Assembly (NCBI RefSeq): GCF_009711095.1
Contig: NZ_WMJZ01000035.1
Coordinates: forward strand, 1 to 39,149
DNA from: Intestinirhabdus alba
GTDB lineage: Bacteria > Pseudomonadota > Gammaproteobacteria > Enterobacterales > Enterobacteriaceae
Direction: 5' to 3'
DNA length: 39,149 bases
Below, one piece after another: positions 21,153 to 31,321 of the stretch. Made by a program: the position numbers and the translations under genes. Position 1 is the first letter of the stretch, and every line of letters begins with the position of its first letter. A model generated the notes under the pieces. That model had not been told where the DNA came from. It saw only the letters and a program-made list of their open reading frames with translations, and did not search any database.

Positions 21153-22124
21153 ATGGAAACAAAGAAAAATAAGAGTGAATTCATTCCTGAGTTTGAGAAG
21201 GCTTTCCGTCATCCACGCTACTGGGGAGCCTGGCTGGGCGTAGCGGCGATGGCGGGGCTGGCCTTAACGCCCGCCACATTTCGCGATCCTTTGCTGGCCC
21301 GCGTGGGGCGCTTTGCCGGGAGGCTGGGCAAAAGCTCGCGCCGCCGCGCGTTGATCAATCTCTCCCTCTGCTTTCCTGAGCGCAGCGAAGCCGAGCGGGA
21401 GGCCATTGTTGATGAGATGTTCGCCACCGCTCCGCAGGCGATGGCGATGATGGCGGAGCTGGCCATGCGCGGTCCGCAGAAGATCCTGCCGCGGGTGGAC
21501 TGGCAGGGGCTGGAAATCATTGAAGCGCTGCGCCGCAACGATGAGAAGGTGATTTTCCTCGTGCCCCACGGCTGGGGGGTGGACATCCCGGCCATGCTGA
21601 TGGCGTCCCAGGGGCAGAAGATGGCGGCCATGTTCCATAACCAGGGCAACCCGGTGTTTGACTATGTCTGGAACACCGTGCGCCGCCGTTTTGGCGGCCG
21701 GCTGCACGCCCGTAATGACGGCATCAAACCTTTTATCCAGTCGGTGCGTCAGGGCTACTGGGGCTACTATCTGCCCGATCAGGATCATGGTCCGGAGCAC
21801 AGCGAGTTTGTCGATTTTTTTGCTACCTATAAGGCCACGCTGCCGGCGATTGGGCGTCTGATGAAGGTGTGTCGGGCGCGGGTGGTTCCGCTCTTTCCTC
21901 TCTACGATGGCAAAACCCATCGGCTGACCATCCAGATACGTCCGCCGATGGACGATCTGCTGACCGCGGACGACGTCACCATCGCCAGGCGGATGAACGA
22001 GGAGGTGGAGGTTTTTGTCGCCCCGCACCCTGAGCAGTACACCTGGATCCTTAAGCTGCTGAAAACCCGCAAACCAGGCGAAATCCAGCCCTATAAGCGT
22101 AAAGATCTCTATCCCATCAGGTAG
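21153..22124 (+). CDS. lpxM: Lipid A myristoyltransferase LpxM (MsbB)
   Basis: A 323-residue inner-membrane late acyltransferase that adds the secondary myristoyl chain to Kdo2-lipid A. It has a single N-terminal membrane segment near 25-42, and the catalytic HX4D motif is HGWGVD at 139-144. RRRALINLSLCFPE and YYLPDQDHGPEHSEFVDFF are family signatures. Length equals E. coli LpxM. The start is the ATG at 21153, where METKKNKSEFIPEFE matches the family. Confidence 0.97.
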   Translation: METKKNKSEFIPEFEKAFRHPRYWGAWLGVAAMAGLALTPATFRDPLLARVGRFAGRLGKSSRRRALINLSLCFPERSEAEREAIVDEMFATAPQAMAMMAELAMRGPQKILPRVDWQGLEIIEALRRNDEKVIFLVPHGWGVDIPAMLMASQGQKMAAMFHNQGNPVFDYVWNTVRRRFGGRLHARNDGIKPFIQSVRQGYWGYYLPDQDHGPEHSEFVDFFATYKATLPAIGRLMKVCRARVVPLFPLYDGKTHRLTIQIRPPMDDLLTADDVTIARRMNEEVEVFVAPHPEQYTWILKLLKTRKPGEIQPYKRKDLYPIR

Positions 22125-22260
22125 CGCCCCGCCGCTAATCCCGGCGCTTCGCGGCGAAATTCAGCCCCATTTCAGATAAGACGCGCTACCGCCTGCAGGA
22201 GAGTGATGACAAACCCCAGGCCGAACTCGTTCGGCCATAATCACCATAAAAATAAACAAG

Positions 22261-22328
22261 GAAAATCAATTCATTGATTTTCGGCTGTTAACCACAAAGA
22301 GGGAACACCACGTTTTTTCCCTCTTTGT
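22261..22328. terminator. Two tandem hairpins between lpxM and pykA
   Basis: GAAAATCAAT/ATTGATTTTC is a perfect 10-bp stem with a 2-nt gap at 22261-22282. ACAAAGAGGGAA/TTCCCTCTTTGT is a perfect 12-bp stem at 22294-22328. They lie between convergent genes and could stop transcription from both sides. Confidence 0.6.
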
Positions 22329-22380
22329 CATCAACCTGAGGCCTCTCGCAGGAGAAGCCTCAGGCGGTTTAAGCGGGTTA

Positions 22381-23823
22381 TTATTCGACGGTCAGGATGC
22401 GCGTGGTGTTCGTGGAGCCGATGGTGCTCATCACGTCGCCCTGGGTGACGATAACCAGATCGCCCGAAACCAGGTAACCCTTGTCGCGCAGCAGATTGAC
22501 CGCTTCGCTGGCGGCCACCACGCCGTCGCCCGCGCTGTCGAAGTGAACCGGAGTGACGCCCCGGTACAGCGAGGTCAGATTCAGGGTGCGCTCATGGCGG
22601 GACATGGCGAAAATAGGCAGGCCGGAGCTAATGCGCGAGGTCATCAGCGCGGTGCGTCCTGACTCGGTCATCGTGATAATGGCCGTTACCCCTTTCAGAT
22701 GGTTAGCCGCGTACATCGCCGACATGGCGATCGCCTCTTCGACGTTGTCGAACTGGACGTCCAGACGATGTTTTGAGACGTTGATGCTGGGGATTTTCTC
22801 CGCGCCAAGGCAGACCCGCGCCATCGCGGCAACGGTTTCCGCCGGATACTGTCCCGCCGCCGTTTCCGCGGAGAGCATCACCGCATCGGTGCCGTCCAGC
22901 ACCGCGTTCGCCACGTCCATCACCTCCGCACGGGTCGGCATCGGGTTGGTGATCATCGATTCCATCATCTGGGTGGCGGTAATGACCGCGCGGTTCAGCT
23001 GGCGTGCCCGACGGATCAGCGCTTTTTGAATCCCGACCAGCTCCGGATCGCCAATTTCGACGCCGAGGTCGCCGCGGGCGACCATCACCACGTCGGAGGC
23101 GAGAATAATGTCATCCATCGCGTTCTGATCGCAGACGGCCTCGGCGCGCTCTACTTTGGCGACGATCTTCGCATCGCAGCCCGCTTCCTGCGCCAGGCGG
23201 CGAGCGTAGTTCAGATCTTCGCCGCAGCGCGGGAAGGAGACCGCCAGATAATCCACACCGATCTGCGCGGCGGTGATAATATCCGCCTTGTCTTTTTCGG
23301 TCAGCGCCTCTGCGGAAAGCCCGCCGCCGAGCTTGTTGATGCCTTTATTGTTGGAGAGCGGACCGCCGACGGTGACCTCGGTGAAGACCTTCATATCCTG
23401 CACTTCCAGTACCTTCAGCTGTACGCGGCCGTCGTCGAGCAGCAGAATGTCGCCGGGCACCACGTCCGCCGGCAGCCCCTTGTAGTCGATCCCGACCTTT
23501 TCTTTGTCGCCTTCACCTTTGCCCAGACCGGCATCAAGCAGGAACTTATCGCCAGTGTTAAGGAAAACCTTGCCCTCTTTAAAGGTGGAGACGCGGATTT
23601 TTGGCCCCTGAAGATCGCCGAGTATTGCCACATGCCGCCCCAGCCTGGCGGCAATGTCACGAACCTTATCCGCGCGCAGTTTGTGATCCTCAGGCGAGCC
23701 GTGGGAGAAGTTCATCCGCACCACGTTAGCGCCAGCGGCTATGATTTTTTCAAGGTTGTTATCACGATCGGTGGCCGGACCTAACGTCGTCACGATTTTG
23801 GTTCTGCGAAGCCTTCTGGACAT
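22381..23823 (-). CDS. pykA: Pyruvate kinase II, PykA
   Basis: A 480-residue pyruvate kinase that makes pyruvate and ATP from phosphoenolpyruvate. Conserved blocks are [14 protein letters not shown] at the start, [27 protein letters not shown], the catalytic-lysine region [25 protein letters not shown] and [21 protein letters not shown]. The ATG at 23823 gives the E. coli length; eight further upstream codons in frame are not conserved. The sequence is of the AMP-activated PykA type rather than PykF. Confidence 0.97.
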   Translation of the reverse strand: MSRRLRRTKIVTTLGPATDRDNNLEKIIAAGANVVRMNFSHGSPEDHKLRADKVRDIAARLGRHVAILGDLQGPKIRVSTFKEGKVFLNTGDKFLLDAGLGKGEGDKEKVGIDYKGLPADVVPGDILLLDDGRVQLKVLEVQDMKVFTEVTVGGPLSNNKGINKLGGGLSAEALTEKDKADIITAAQIGVDYLAVSFPRCGEDLNYARRLAQEAGCDAKIVAKVERAEAVCDQNAMDDIILASDVVMVARGDLGVEIGDPELVGIQKALIRRARQLNRAVITATQMMESMITNPMPTRAEVMDVANAVLDGTDAVMLSAETAAGQYPAETVAAMARVCLGAEKIPSINVSKHRLDVQFDNVEEAIAMSAMYAANHLKGVTAIITMTESGRTALMTSRISSGLPIFAMSRHERTLNLTSLYRGVTPVHFDSAGDGVVAASEAVNLLRDKGYLVSGDLVIVTQGDVMSTIGSTNTTRILTVE

Positions 23824-23946
23824 GTAATACTCCGTTGACTGAAACACCTTGGTGTTGCGTGAATAGTGAACCGGCGGCTCTGCAACCTTAACGGCTAAAT
23901 AAGAACATCGCCGGATGACGAAAAGGGTAGAACATTGTTATAGCTT

Positions 23947-24816
23947 TTAGCGTTTATCGCTCTTAGTGAGCAACTCTTTATCAAAACGCGATTCCCTGAG
24001 CGCTTCCTTGACACGCTTCAAGTTATCTCTGAATTTTGCTCCGCGACGTAAAGTAAATCCTGTTGCCAGCACATCTATCACGGTCAGCTGGGCGAGACGG
24101 GAGATCATGGGCATATAAATGTCAGTATCTTCCGGTACGTCCAGGGTAATCGCCAGCGTTGCCTCCCGGGCCAGCGGCGTGTCCGGAGAGGTGAGGGCGA
24201 TAACCATCGCGTCGTTCTCGCGAGCCAGCTGCGCCAGCTCCACCAGACTTTTGGTTCTACCGGTATGGGATATCAGCACCACCACGTCGTCCTCGCTGCA
24301 GTTCATACAGCTCATTCGCTGCAGGACGATATCCTCGGAGTAGATCACCGGTACGTTGAAGCGAAAAAACTTGTTCATCGCGTCGTGCGCCACCGCCGCC
24401 GAGGAGCCGAGGCCAAAGAAAGCGATCTTCTTTGCCTGGGTGAGCAGATCCACCGCGCGGTTGATCGCTGACTTATCGAGGGATTGACGAACGTGATTGA
24501 GCCCCGCCATGGCTGATTCAAAAATCTTGGCGGTATAGGATTCCACGCCGTCGTCCTCATCGACGTTGCGGTTAACATACGGCGTGCCGTTTGCCAGACT
24601 TTGCGCCAGATGCAGTTTAAAATCAGGAAAGCCGCGGGTGGCCATGCTGCGGCAGAAGCGGTTTACCGTCGGCTCGCTGACGTCTGCCCTGACGGCCAGC
24701 GCCGCGATGCTTGAGTGAATAGCCCGCTCGGGTGAGGCGAGGATGACGTCGGCGACCTTGCGTTCTGACTTGCTTAAATGTTCCAGCCGGGACTGAATTT
24801 TTTCCAGCATATTCAT
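23947..24816 (-). CDS. hexR: HexR, RpiR-family regulator of glucose catabolism
   Basis: A 289-residue repressor that responds to 2-keto-3-deoxy-6-phosphogluconate and controls zwf, edd-eda and other central genes. The N-terminal RpiR helix-turn-helix is ALAVRADVSEPTVNRFCRSM near 38-57. The SIS sugar-phosphate domain runs from about 125 to 265, with IAFFGLGSSAAVAHDA and VVVLISHTGRTKSLVELA. The ATG at 24816 (MNMLEKIQSRLEHLSKSERKVA) restores the known length. It is divergent from zwf, with the HexR site in between. Confidence 0.96.
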   Translation of the reverse strand: MNMLEKIQSRLEHLSKSERKVADVILASPERAIHSSIAALAVRADVSEPTVNRFCRSMATRGFPDFKLHLAQSLANGTPYVNRNVDEDDGVESYTAKIFESAMAGLNHVRQSLDKSAINRAVDLLTQAKKIAFFGLGSSAAVAHDAMNKFFRFNVPVIYSEDIVLQRMSCMNCSEDDVVVLISHTGRTKSLVELAQLARENDAMVIALTSPDTPLAREATLAITLDVPEDTDIYMPMISRLAQLTVIDVLATGFTLRRGAKFRDNLKRVKEALRESRFDKELLTKSDKR

Positions 24817-25184
24817 AATGTAAAGATGCTCATGGATAATGACGATTGCGACAATGCGGGAAATCAAGAGGCAGCTTTGCCAGATATTACCCTCCGCTCC
24901 TGGCTAAAGGGGCAAATTAGCCGGTAAGTATGTTGTTTTTTTTCATTACATGATCAACCTCTGATTTTAGGTTGTGTCCCTTAACCGGGCGTGGCGTCGA
25001 CGCTGAGCCAGAAGCGCGTGATCAAGGCGGAGGGCGCAGGACAGTGCCGCCGTTTGCGGCAACCGCACTGCCGGTTAAGCGTTTATAGTTTTCGGAAACA
25101 TGTAAAAGCAGTACAGTGCACTGTAATAAAATTACAGCTACAACCTGGCAAACGAACCAGGAATCCTCACTTAAGGAGAATGAC
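24817..25184. promoter_or_regulatory. 368-bp hexR-zwf divergent control region
   Basis: Holds the hexR and zwf promoters and the HexR operator described separately. A T-run with TTTTTTTTCATTACATGATC lies near 24937. I see no gene and no clear SoxS/MarA box. Confidence 0.6.
25122..25136. promoter_or_regulatory. HexR operator upstream of zwf
   Basis: TGTAATAAAATTACA is a perfect 6-3-6 palindrome matching the known HexR consensus. It sits 48 nt before the zwf ATG. The adjacent gene encodes HexR, so control of zwf is expected. Confidence 0.9.
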
Positions 25185-26660
25185 ATGGCGGTAACGCAAA
25201 CAGCCCAGGCATGTGACCTGGTCATTTTCGGCGCGAAAGGCGACCTTGCACGCCGCAAACTGCTGCCTTCCCTCTATCAGCTGGAAAAAGCCGGCCAGAT
25301 TCATCCGGACACGCGTATTATCGGAGTGGGGCGCGCTGACTGGGATAAAGAAGCCTGGACCAGGGTTGTCCGCGAAGCGCTCGAAACCTTTATGAAGGAG
25401 AAAATCGATAAAGGTTTATGGGAAACCCTTAGTGGACGTCTGGACTTTTGCAACCTGGACGTTAACGACACTGCCGGATTTGTGCGTCTGGGCGAGATGC
25501 TGGATCAAAAAAATCGCACCACCATCAACTATTTCGCGATGCCGCCGGGCACCTTCGGCGCTATTTGCAAAGGGCTGGGCGAAGCGAAGCTGAACGCTAA
25601 ACCGGCGCGCGTGGTGATGGAAAAACCGCTCGGCACGTCGCTGGCGACCTCCCGGGAAATCAACGATCGGGTCGGCGAGTATTTTGAAGAGCGCCAGGTG
25701 TACCGCATCGACCACTACCTGGGCAAAGAGACGGTTCTCAATCTGCTGGCGCTGCGCTTCGCCAATTCGCTGTTCGTTAACAACTGGGATAACCGCACCA
25801 TCGATCACGTAGAGATTACCGTGGCGGAAGAGGTGGGGATCGAAGGGCGGTGGGGCTATTTCGATCAGGCCGGCCAGATGCGCGATATGATTCAGAACCA
25901 TCTGCTGCAGATCCTCTGCATGATCGCCATGTCGCCGCCTTCCGATCTGAGCGCGGACAGCATCCGCGATGAAAAGGTGAAAGTGCTGAAATCGCTGCGC
26001 CGCATCGATCGTACTAACGTGCGGGAAAAAACGGTTCGCGGCCAGTACACCACCGGCTTTGCCCAGGGCAAAAAGGTGCCCGGCTATCTGGAAGAAGAGG
26101 GGGCAAATAAGAGCAGCAACACCGAAACATTTGTTGCCATCCGCGTGGATATCGACAACTGGCGCTGGGCGGGCGTGCCGTTCTACCTGCGTACCGGCAA
26201 GCGTCTGCCGACCAAATGCTCGGAGGTGGTGGTCTACTTTAAAACGCCGGAGCTAAACCTGTTTAAGGAGTCCTGGCAGGATCTGCCGCAGAACAAGCTG
26301 ACTATCCGGCTGCAGCCGGATGAAGGGGTGGATATCCAGGTGCTGAACAAAGTGCCGGGTCTGGATCACAAACATAACCTGCAGACCACTAAACTCGATC
26401 TGAGCTACTCAGAAACCTTTAACCAGACGCACCTGGCGGACGCCTATGAGCGCCTGCTGCTGGAGTCCATGCGCGGGATCCAGGCGCTGTTTGTGCGTCG
26501 TGACGAGGTGGAGGAGGCGTGGAAGTGGGTGGATTCCATTACCGAAGCCTGGGCAATGGATAACGAAGCACCAAAACCGTATCAGGCGGGAACCTGGGGT
26601 CCGGTTGCCTCGGTGGCGATGATCACCCGCGACGGACGTTCCTGGAACGAATTTGAATAA
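25185..26660 (+). CDS. zwf: Glucose-6-phosphate 1-dehydrogenase
   Basis: A 491-residue NADP-dependent enzyme making 6-phosphogluconolactone, the entry to both the pentose-phosphate and Entner-Doudoroff routes. The coenzyme loop [12 protein letters not shown] lies near 14-25 and the substrate-site RIDHYLGK at 174-181. The ATG at 25185 follows AAGGAGA; 23 in-frame upstream codons overlap the HexR operator and are not coding. Same length as E. coli Zwf. Confidence 0.98.
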   Translation: MAVTQTAQACDLVIFGAKGDLARRKLLPSLYQLEKAGQIHPDTRIIGVGRADWDKEAWTRVVREALETFMKEKIDKGLWETLSGRLDFCNLDVNDTAGFVRLGEMLDQKNRTTINYFAMPPGTFGAICKGLGEAKLNAKPARVVMEKPLGTSLATSREINDRVGEYFEERQVYRIDHYLGKETVLNLLALRFANSLFVNNWDNRTIDHVEITVAEEVGIEGRWGYFDQAGQMRDMIQNHLLQILCMIAMSPPSDLSADSIRDEKVKVLKSLRRIDRTNVREKTVRGQYTTGFAQGKKVPGYLEEEGANKSSNTETFVAIRVDIDNWRWAGVPFYLRTGKRLPTKCSEVVVYFKTPELNLFKESWQDLPQNKLTIRLQPDEGVDIQVLNKVPGLDHKHNLQTTKLDLSYSETFNQTHLADAYERLLLESMRGIQALFVRRDEVEEAWKWVDSITEAWAMDNEAPKPYQAGTWGPVASVAMITRDGRSWNEFE

Positions 26661-26684
26661 ATTCTCCGCTGTCAGCAGAGTGAT

Positions 26685-26700
26685 ATTTTACCGGTAACAT
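26685..26700. promoter_or_regulatory. GntR operator upstream of edd
   Basis: ATTTTACCGGTAACAT differs at one position from the perfect palindrome ATGTTACCGGTAACAT and fits the gluconate repressor GntR consensus. It lies 195 nt upstream of edd, 25 nt after zwf, and before the zwf terminator. Confidence 0.75.
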
Positions 26701-26739
26701 GATCTGACTCAGCCAGCAGCATAATTTTTATGCTTTCAG

Positions 26740-26774
26740 GCCCCGCGTGGATTCACCCGCGGGGCTTTTTTTAT
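26740..26774 (+). terminator. zwf terminator
   Basis: GCCCCGCG pairs with CGCGGGGC over a 10-nt loop and is followed by seven T residues. It would end zwf transcripts. Because the GntR box lies upstream of it, an edd promoter near that box must tolerate or read through this hairpin, or edd must start from a promoter downstream of it. Confidence 0.9.
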
Positions 26775-26894
26775 TACACTGCCTGAATCGATTCTTCACC
26801 TGAGCTCAGGCCAATGAACGCTTCTGCCGGCTTCGTGCAGCGATAAAAGCCTTGTTAGCCCTGTAGCCCTGACAGATAAATTACAGGAGCCTTT

Positions 26895-28706
26895 ATGAAT
26901 CCGAAGATGTTACGGGTAACAAAGCGTATTATTGAGCGCTCCCGCGCAACGCGGACCGCCTACCTTTCCCGAATTGAGCAGGCTAAATCCAGCGTTGTTC
27001 ATCGTTCTCAGCTGGCCTGCGGTAACCTGGCCCACGGTTTTGCCGCCTGCCAGCCCGAAGACAAAGCGTCCCTAAAGAGTATGCTGCGTAACAATATCGC
27101 TATTATCACCGCCTGGAACGAAATGCTGTCGGCGCACCAGCCCTACGAGCACTATCCGGAGATTATCCGCCGGGCGCTGCATACGGTTAATGCGGTCGGC
27201 CAGGTGGCGGGCGGCGTTCCCGCCATGTGTGATGGCGTGACCCAGGGACAGGACGGAATGGAGCTGTCGCTGCTCAGCCGTGAAGTCATCGCCATGTCTG
27301 CGGCGGTAGGGCTGTCGCATAATATGTTCGACGGTGCGCTGTTCCTCGGCGTGTGCGATAAAATCGTCCCCGGCCTGGCGATGGCGGCCCTGTCGTTTGG
27401 CCACCTGCCGGCAATTTTCGTGCCTTCCGGCCCGATGGCGAGCGGATTGCCAAACAAGGAAAAAGTGCGGATCCGTCAGCTGTATGCCGAAGGTAAAGTT
27501 GACCGGGCGGCGCTGCTGGAGGCTGAAGCCGCCTCCTACCACGCGCCGGGCACCTGCACCTTCTACGGGACGGCAAATACCAATCAGATGGTGGTGGAAT
27601 TTATGGGGATGCAGCTGCCGGGCTCCTCATTTGTCCATCCCGACTCGCCCCTGCGCGAGGCGCTGACCGCCGCCGCCGCGCGGCAGGTAACGCGGCTGAC
27701 CGGTAACGGCAGCGAGTGGATGCCGATCGGCAAAATGTTCGATGAAAAAGTCGTGGTGAACGGTATTGTGGCGCTGCTGGCAACCGGCGGCTCGACCAAC
27801 CATACCATGCACCTGGTCGCGATGGCGCGGGCGGCGGGAATTTTAATCAACTGGGATGATTTCTCCGATCTCTCTGAGGCCGTGCCGCTGATGGCGCGTC
27901 TTTATCCCAACGGTCCGGCCGATATTAACCATTTTCAGGCCGCCGGGGGCGTGCCGGTGATGATGCGCGAGCTGCTCAACGCCGGTCTGCTGCACGAAGA
28001 GGTGAACACCGTCGCCGGTCCGGGCCTCTCGCGATACACCCTTGAGCCGTGGTTAAACAACGGTGAGCTGGAGTGGCGTGAGGGGGCGGAGAAATCCCTG
28101 GATGACGCGGTGATCGCCCCCTTTGATAAACCCTTTTCTCCCCACGGCGGGACCAAAGTGCTGAGCGGCAACCTGGGGCGCGCGGTCATGAAAACCTCCG
28201 CCGTCCCGGTTGAAAATCAGACTATCGAGGCACCGGCGGTGGTCTTCGAAAGCCAGCATGACGTACTGCCGGCCTTTGAGGCGGGGCTGCTTGACCGCGA
28301 CTGCGTGGTGGTTGTCCGATATCAGGGGCCAAAAGCGAACGGAATGCCAGAATTACATAAACTCATGCCGCCACTTGGTGTATTATTGGACCGTCGTTTC
28401 AAAATTGCGCTCGTTACCGATGGACGGCTTTCCGGTGCTTCAGGTAAAGTACCTTCGGCCATTCACGTCACCCCGGAAGCATACGCTGGCGGGCCGTTGG
28501 CTAAAGTGCGCAATGGCGACCTTATTCGCGTCAATGGACAAACGGGCGAATTAACCCTGCTGGTGGACGACGCCGAGCTGGCCGCGCGCCAGCCGCATAT
28601 TCCGGATCTCAGCGCGTCGCGCACAGGAACCGGGCGTGAGATGTTCAGCGCGCTGCGTGAAAATCTGTCCGGCGCGGAGCAGGGTGCAACCTGTATGACT
28701 TTTTAA
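26895..28706 (+). CDS. edd: Phosphogluconate dehydratase
   Basis: A 603-residue iron-sulfur dehydratase of the IlvD/Edd family. It makes 2-keto-3-deoxy-6-phosphogluconate, the first committed Entner-Doudoroff step. Family blocks include [21 protein letters not shown] with a cluster cysteine, [27 protein letters not shown] and the C-terminal [20 protein letters not shown]. Same length as E. coli Edd. An AGGAG site precedes the ATG. Confidence 0.97.
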   Translation: MNPKMLRVTKRIIERSRATRTAYLSRIEQAKSSVVHRSQLACGNLAHGFAACQPEDKASLKSMLRNNIAIITAWNEMLSAHQPYEHYPEIIRRALHTVNAVGQVAGGVPAMCDGVTQGQDGMELSLLSREVIAMSAAVGLSHNMFDGALFLGVCDKIVPGLAMAALSFGHLPAIFVPSGPMASGLPNKEKVRIRQLYAEGKVDRAALLEAEAASYHAPGTCTFYGTANTNQMVVEFMGMQLPGSSFVHPDSPLREALTAAAARQVTRLTGNGSEWMPIGKMFDEKVVVNGIVALLATGGSTNHTMHLVAMARAAGILINWDDFSDLSEAVPLMARLYPNGPADINHFQAAGGVPVMMRELLNAGLLHEEVNTVAGPGLSRYTLEPWLNNGELEWREGAEKSLDDAVIAPFDKPFSPHGGTKVLSGNLGRAVMKTSAVPVENQTIEAPAVVFESQHDVLPAFEAGLLDRDCVVVVRYQGPKANGMPELHKLMPPLGVLLDRRFKIALVTDGRLSGASGKVPSAIHVTPEAYAGGPLAKVRNGDLIRVNGQTGELTLLVDDAELAARQPHIPDLSASRTGTGREMFSALRENLSGAEQGATCMTF

Positions 28707-28871
28707 GACGTTTAAAGCCTGGCCTGCGGGGTTATCCTGTTGACGGTTTGGGTTTCGGATTGCGCCCATACAAAGCGTAGCGACGTGTTGTACGGACCGA
28801 GGCCTGAACCGGCGGCATAAGTACCTGCCGGAGCCGGCTCTCATTTTGTACTCAGGCGAGAGAAAACTCTG

Positions 28872-29513
28872 ATGAAAAACTGGAAAACAAGTGCTGAAGC
28901 TATCCTGACCACCGGTCCGGTTGTGCCGGTTATCGTGGTGAACAAGCTGGAGCACGCGGTGCCGATGGCGAAAGCGCTGGTCGCGGGCGGCGTGCGCGTT
29001 CTGGAAGTCACCCTGCGCACTCCGTGTGCGATGGATGCCATTCGCGCTATCGCCAAAGAGGTTCCGGAAGCGATTGTCGGTGCCGGCACCGTGCTGAACC
29101 CGCAGCAGCTGGCGGAAGTCACCGCGGCAGGCGCGCAGTTCGCGATCAGCCCGGGCCTGACCGAGCCGCTGCTGAAGGCGGCGACGGAAGGCACTATCCC
29201 GCTGATCCCCGGAATCAGCACCGTTTCTGAACTGATGCTGGGTATGGACTACGGTCTGAAGGAGTTTAAATTCTTCCCGGCGGAAGCTAACGGCGGCACC
29301 AAAGCGCTACAGGCGATCGCGGGTCCTTTCTCTCAGGTGCGCTTCTGCCCGACCGGCGGCATTTCCCCGGCGAACTACCGCGACTACCTGGCGCTGAAAA
29401 GCGTACTGTGCATCGGCGGCTCCTGGCTGGTTCCGGCGGATGCGCTGGAAGCGGGCGACTATGCCCGTATCACTAAGCTGGCGCGCGAAGCGGTGGCAGG
29501 CGCGAACCAGTAA
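28872..29513 (+). CDS. eda: KDPG/KHG aldolase
   Basis: A 213-residue class I aldolase that splits 2-keto-3-deoxy-6-phosphogluconate into pyruvate and glyceraldehyde 3-phosphate. It also acts on 4-hydroxy-2-oxoglutarate. The catalytic Glu45 lies in [10 protein letters not shown] and the Schiff-base Lys133 in [20 protein letters not shown] and [17 protein letters not shown] are also conserved. The 165-nt gap from edd is longer than the short spacer I recall in E. coli, so an additional eda promoter is plausible. Confidence 0.98.
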   Translation: MKNWKTSAEAILTTGPVVPVIVVNKLEHAVPMAKALVAGGVRVLEVTLRTPCAMDAIRAIAKEVPEAIVGAGTVLNPQQLAEVTAAGAQFAISPGLTEPLLKAATEGTIPLIPGISTVSELMLGMDYGLKEFKFFPAEANGGTKALQAIAGPFSQVRFCPTGGISPANYRDYLALKSVLCIGGSWLVPADALEAGDYARITKLAREAVAGANQ

Positions 29514-29520
29514 GCCACTC

Positions 29521-29591
29521 AGCGCCGGTGAACAGCGTTCACTGGCGCTACAGGTTTCAGGCCCGGCAGGCAATCCTGCCGGGCCTTTTTT
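29521..29591 (+). terminator. eda hairpin and factor-independent terminator
   Basis: A first hairpin AGCGCC...GGCGCT at 29521-29549 is followed by GGCCCGGCAGG/CCTGCCGGGCC (29560-29585), a perfect 11-bp stem with a CAAT loop and six T residues. The T-run runs into the stop codon of the convergent purT gene. Confidence 0.92.
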
Positions 29592-30768
29592 ATCCCGAAA
29601 TCTTCAGCTGCGCGACCGCCCGTTTCGCCCGCGCTACCGCCTCTTCAACGCTATCCGCCGTCGCCAGCGCCACGCCCAGGCGGCGGGTGCCGTCAATTTC
29701 CGGCTTACCGAAAAAGCGAACCTGTAAACCCGCCCCCAGCGCCGCCTGCACGTTATCAAAGGTGACATTCTGGCCGGTAAGGTGAGGCAGGATCGCCGCA
29801 GAGGCTGAGGGACCGTAGTGGCGGATCGCCCCTACCGGCAGGCCGAGGAAGGCGCGGACGTGAAGGGCAAACTCCGACAGATCCTGCGAGATCAGCGTTA
29901 CCATGCCCGTATCGTGCGGTCGGGGCGAAACCTCGCTAAAGATAACCTCGTCTCCGCGGACAAACAGTTCGACGCCGAACAGGCCATATCCTCCCAGCGC
30001 CAGCACCACCCGGCGGGCCATCTCCTGCGCGCGTTCAAGGGCCAGGGCGCTCATGCGCTGGGGCTGCCATGACTCGCGGTAGTCACCCTCCTGCTGGCGA
30101 TGGCCAACCGGCGCGCAGAAGTGTACCCCGTCCACGGCGCTGACCGTCAGCAGGGTGATTTCAAAATCAAACCGCACCACGCTTTCGACAATGACCCGGC
30201 CGGCACCCGCTCTGCCGCCCTCTCTGGCATATCTCCAGGCGGCGGAGAGCTGGTCGGCATCGCGAATAAGGCTTTGTCCTTTTCCGGACGAACTCATCAC
30301 CGGCTTGACGATGCACGGATAGCCGATTTCCCCAACGGCTTCCCGGAAGGCCGCCTCGCTGTCGGCAAAGCGGAAAGCCGAGGTTGGTAGCGCCAGCTCC
30401 TCGGCGGCAAGGCGACGAATGCCTTCACGATTCATCGTCAACTGCACGGCGCGGGCGCAGGGCACGATGTTCAGCCCCTCCTGCTCCAGCGCCGTCAGGG
30501 CATCGGTGGCGATGGCCTCGATTTCCGGCACAATATAGTGCGGCTTTTCCAGTTCAATTATCCGGCGCAGCGCCCCGGCGTCGAGCATATTGATGACGTG
30601 AGCGCGGTGGGCGACATGCATAGCCGGAGCGTCCGGGTAGCGATCGACCGCGATCGTCTCAATGCCCAGCCGCTGACACTCAATGGCGACTTCTTTTCCC
30701 AGTTCGCCGGAACCTAATAACATCACCCGCGTCGCTGCCGGACGCAGCGCAGTGCCTAATAACGTCAT
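29590..30768 (-). CDS. purT: Formate-dependent GAR transformylase PurT
   Basis: A 392-residue ATP-grasp enzyme. It formylates glycinamide ribonucleotide using formate and ATP in purine synthesis. The N-terminal [16 protein letters not shown] spans 15-30, the ATP-grasp lysine region is [15 protein letters not shown], and the metal-site region is [18 protein letters not shown]. The true start is the ATG at 30768 ([14 protein letters not shown]), giving the E. coli length; a very long in-frame extension upstream runs antisense to yebG and is not coding. Confidence 0.97.
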   Translation of the reverse strand: MTLLGTALRPAATRVMLLGSGELGKEVAIECQRLGIETIAVDRYPDAPAMHVAHRAHVINMLDAGALRRIIELEKPHYIVPEIEAIATDALTALEQEGLNIVPCARAVQLTMNREGIRRLAAEELALPTSAFRFADSEAAFREAVGEIGYPCIVKPVMSSSGKGQSLIRDADQLSAAWRYAREGGRAGAGRVIVESVVRFDFEITLLTVSAVDGVHFCAPVGHRQQEGDYRESWQPQRMSALALERAQEMARRVVLALGGYGLFGVELFVRGDEVIFSEVSPRPHDTGMVTLISQDLSEFALHVRAFLGLPVGAIRHYGPSASAAILPHLTGQNVTFDNVQAALGAGLQVRFFGKPEIDGTRRLGVALATADSVEEAVARAKRAVAQLKISG

Positions 30769-30805
30769 AAAGAAACATCCCCTGATTAACCTGCGTGGAG
30801 TATAA

Positions 30806-30821
30806 ACGAAAACGTTTGCGC
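30806..30821. promoter_or_regulatory. PurR box upstream of purT
   Basis: ACGAAAACGTTTGCGC matches the PurR consensus ACGCAAACGTTTGCGT at 14 of 16 positions, including the central AACGTTTG. It is 38 nt from the purT start, so purT is probably repressed when purines are plentiful. Confidence 0.85.
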
Positions 30822-30865
30822 GTGTCTTTATCACCGGCTTGATCTTGAGGTTGAAAAAGAATACA

Positions 30866-30881
30866 CTGTACAAAAACACAG
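30866..30881 (+). promoter_or_regulatory. LexA (SOS) box of yebG
   Basis: CTGTACAAAAACACAG fits CTG-N10-CAG and corresponds to the known LexA site of E. coli yebG. It ends 17 nt before the yebG ATG. Confidence 0.9.
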
Positions 30882-30898
30882 TAATCGAGAGGCTGCAG

Positions 30899-31189
30899 AT
30901 GGCGGTTGAAATTAAATATGTAGTGATTCGGGAAGGTGAGGAAAAGATGTCATTTACCAGCAAAAAGGAAGCCGATGCGTATGACAAAATGCTGGATACG
31001 GCGGATCTGCTTGATACCTGGCTGGCGCAGTCGCCGGTTGCGCTGGAAGATGAGCACCGCGAGGCGCTTTCTCTCTGGCTGGCCGAGAATAAAGAGGTGC
31101 TGAATACCATTCTCAAAACCGGCAGGCTGCCTTCTCCACAGGTGGTGGAAAACGGTAATGCAGCGGAAGACGACTCCCGGGCGGCGTGA
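30899..31189 (+). CDS. yebG: SOS-induced protein YebG
   Basis: A 96-residue small protein of unknown biochemical role that is DNA-damage inducible in E. coli. Nearly all of the N-terminal two thirds is as in E. coli: [49 protein letters not shown]. The C-terminal tail is acidic and variable. The ATG at 30899 is preferred over an in-frame start at 30839 that lies upstream of the LexA box. Divergent from purT. Confidence 0.96.
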   Translation: MAVEIKYVVIREGEEKMSFTSKKEADAYDKMLDTADLLDTWLAQSPVALEDEHREALSLWLAENKEVLNTILKTGRLPSPQVVENGNAAEDDSRAA

Positions 31190-31229
31190 GCCTGAACCGG
31201 GTTGCCCGTGTCTGCTTCGTTTCTGTTAA

Positions 31230-31263
31230 GTAAGCGGCCTCTGTAGCGGCCGTTGTTGCTTAC
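31230..31263. terminator. Hairpin after yebG
   Basis: GTAAGC (31230-31235) pairs with GCTTAC (31258-31263), with an inner GGCC/GGCC. It lies 40 nt after yebG. There is no T-run. The yebF gene expected here in the E. coli order is absent. Confidence 0.4.
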
Positions 31264-31321
31264 CGCCGGGGTGAATGGCGCTGATGCAGGATACAAAGCG
31301 TAAGCGCCGCAGCCATGTCAG

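Noticed and set aside
26871-26885. HexR-like site GACAGATAAATTACA next to the edd ATG
   Set aside because: Only the right half matches the consensus, and it overlaps the edd ribosome-binding region. A footprint would be needed to accept it.
28740-28775. TTGACG as a -35 for eda
   Set aside because: No acceptable -10 at 16-18 bp; the nearest candidate is too far downstream.
30769-31296. N-terminal extension of PurT by 176 codons
   Set aside because: It covers yebG on the other strand plus the PurR and LexA boxes, and PurT homology begins at [10 protein letters not shown].
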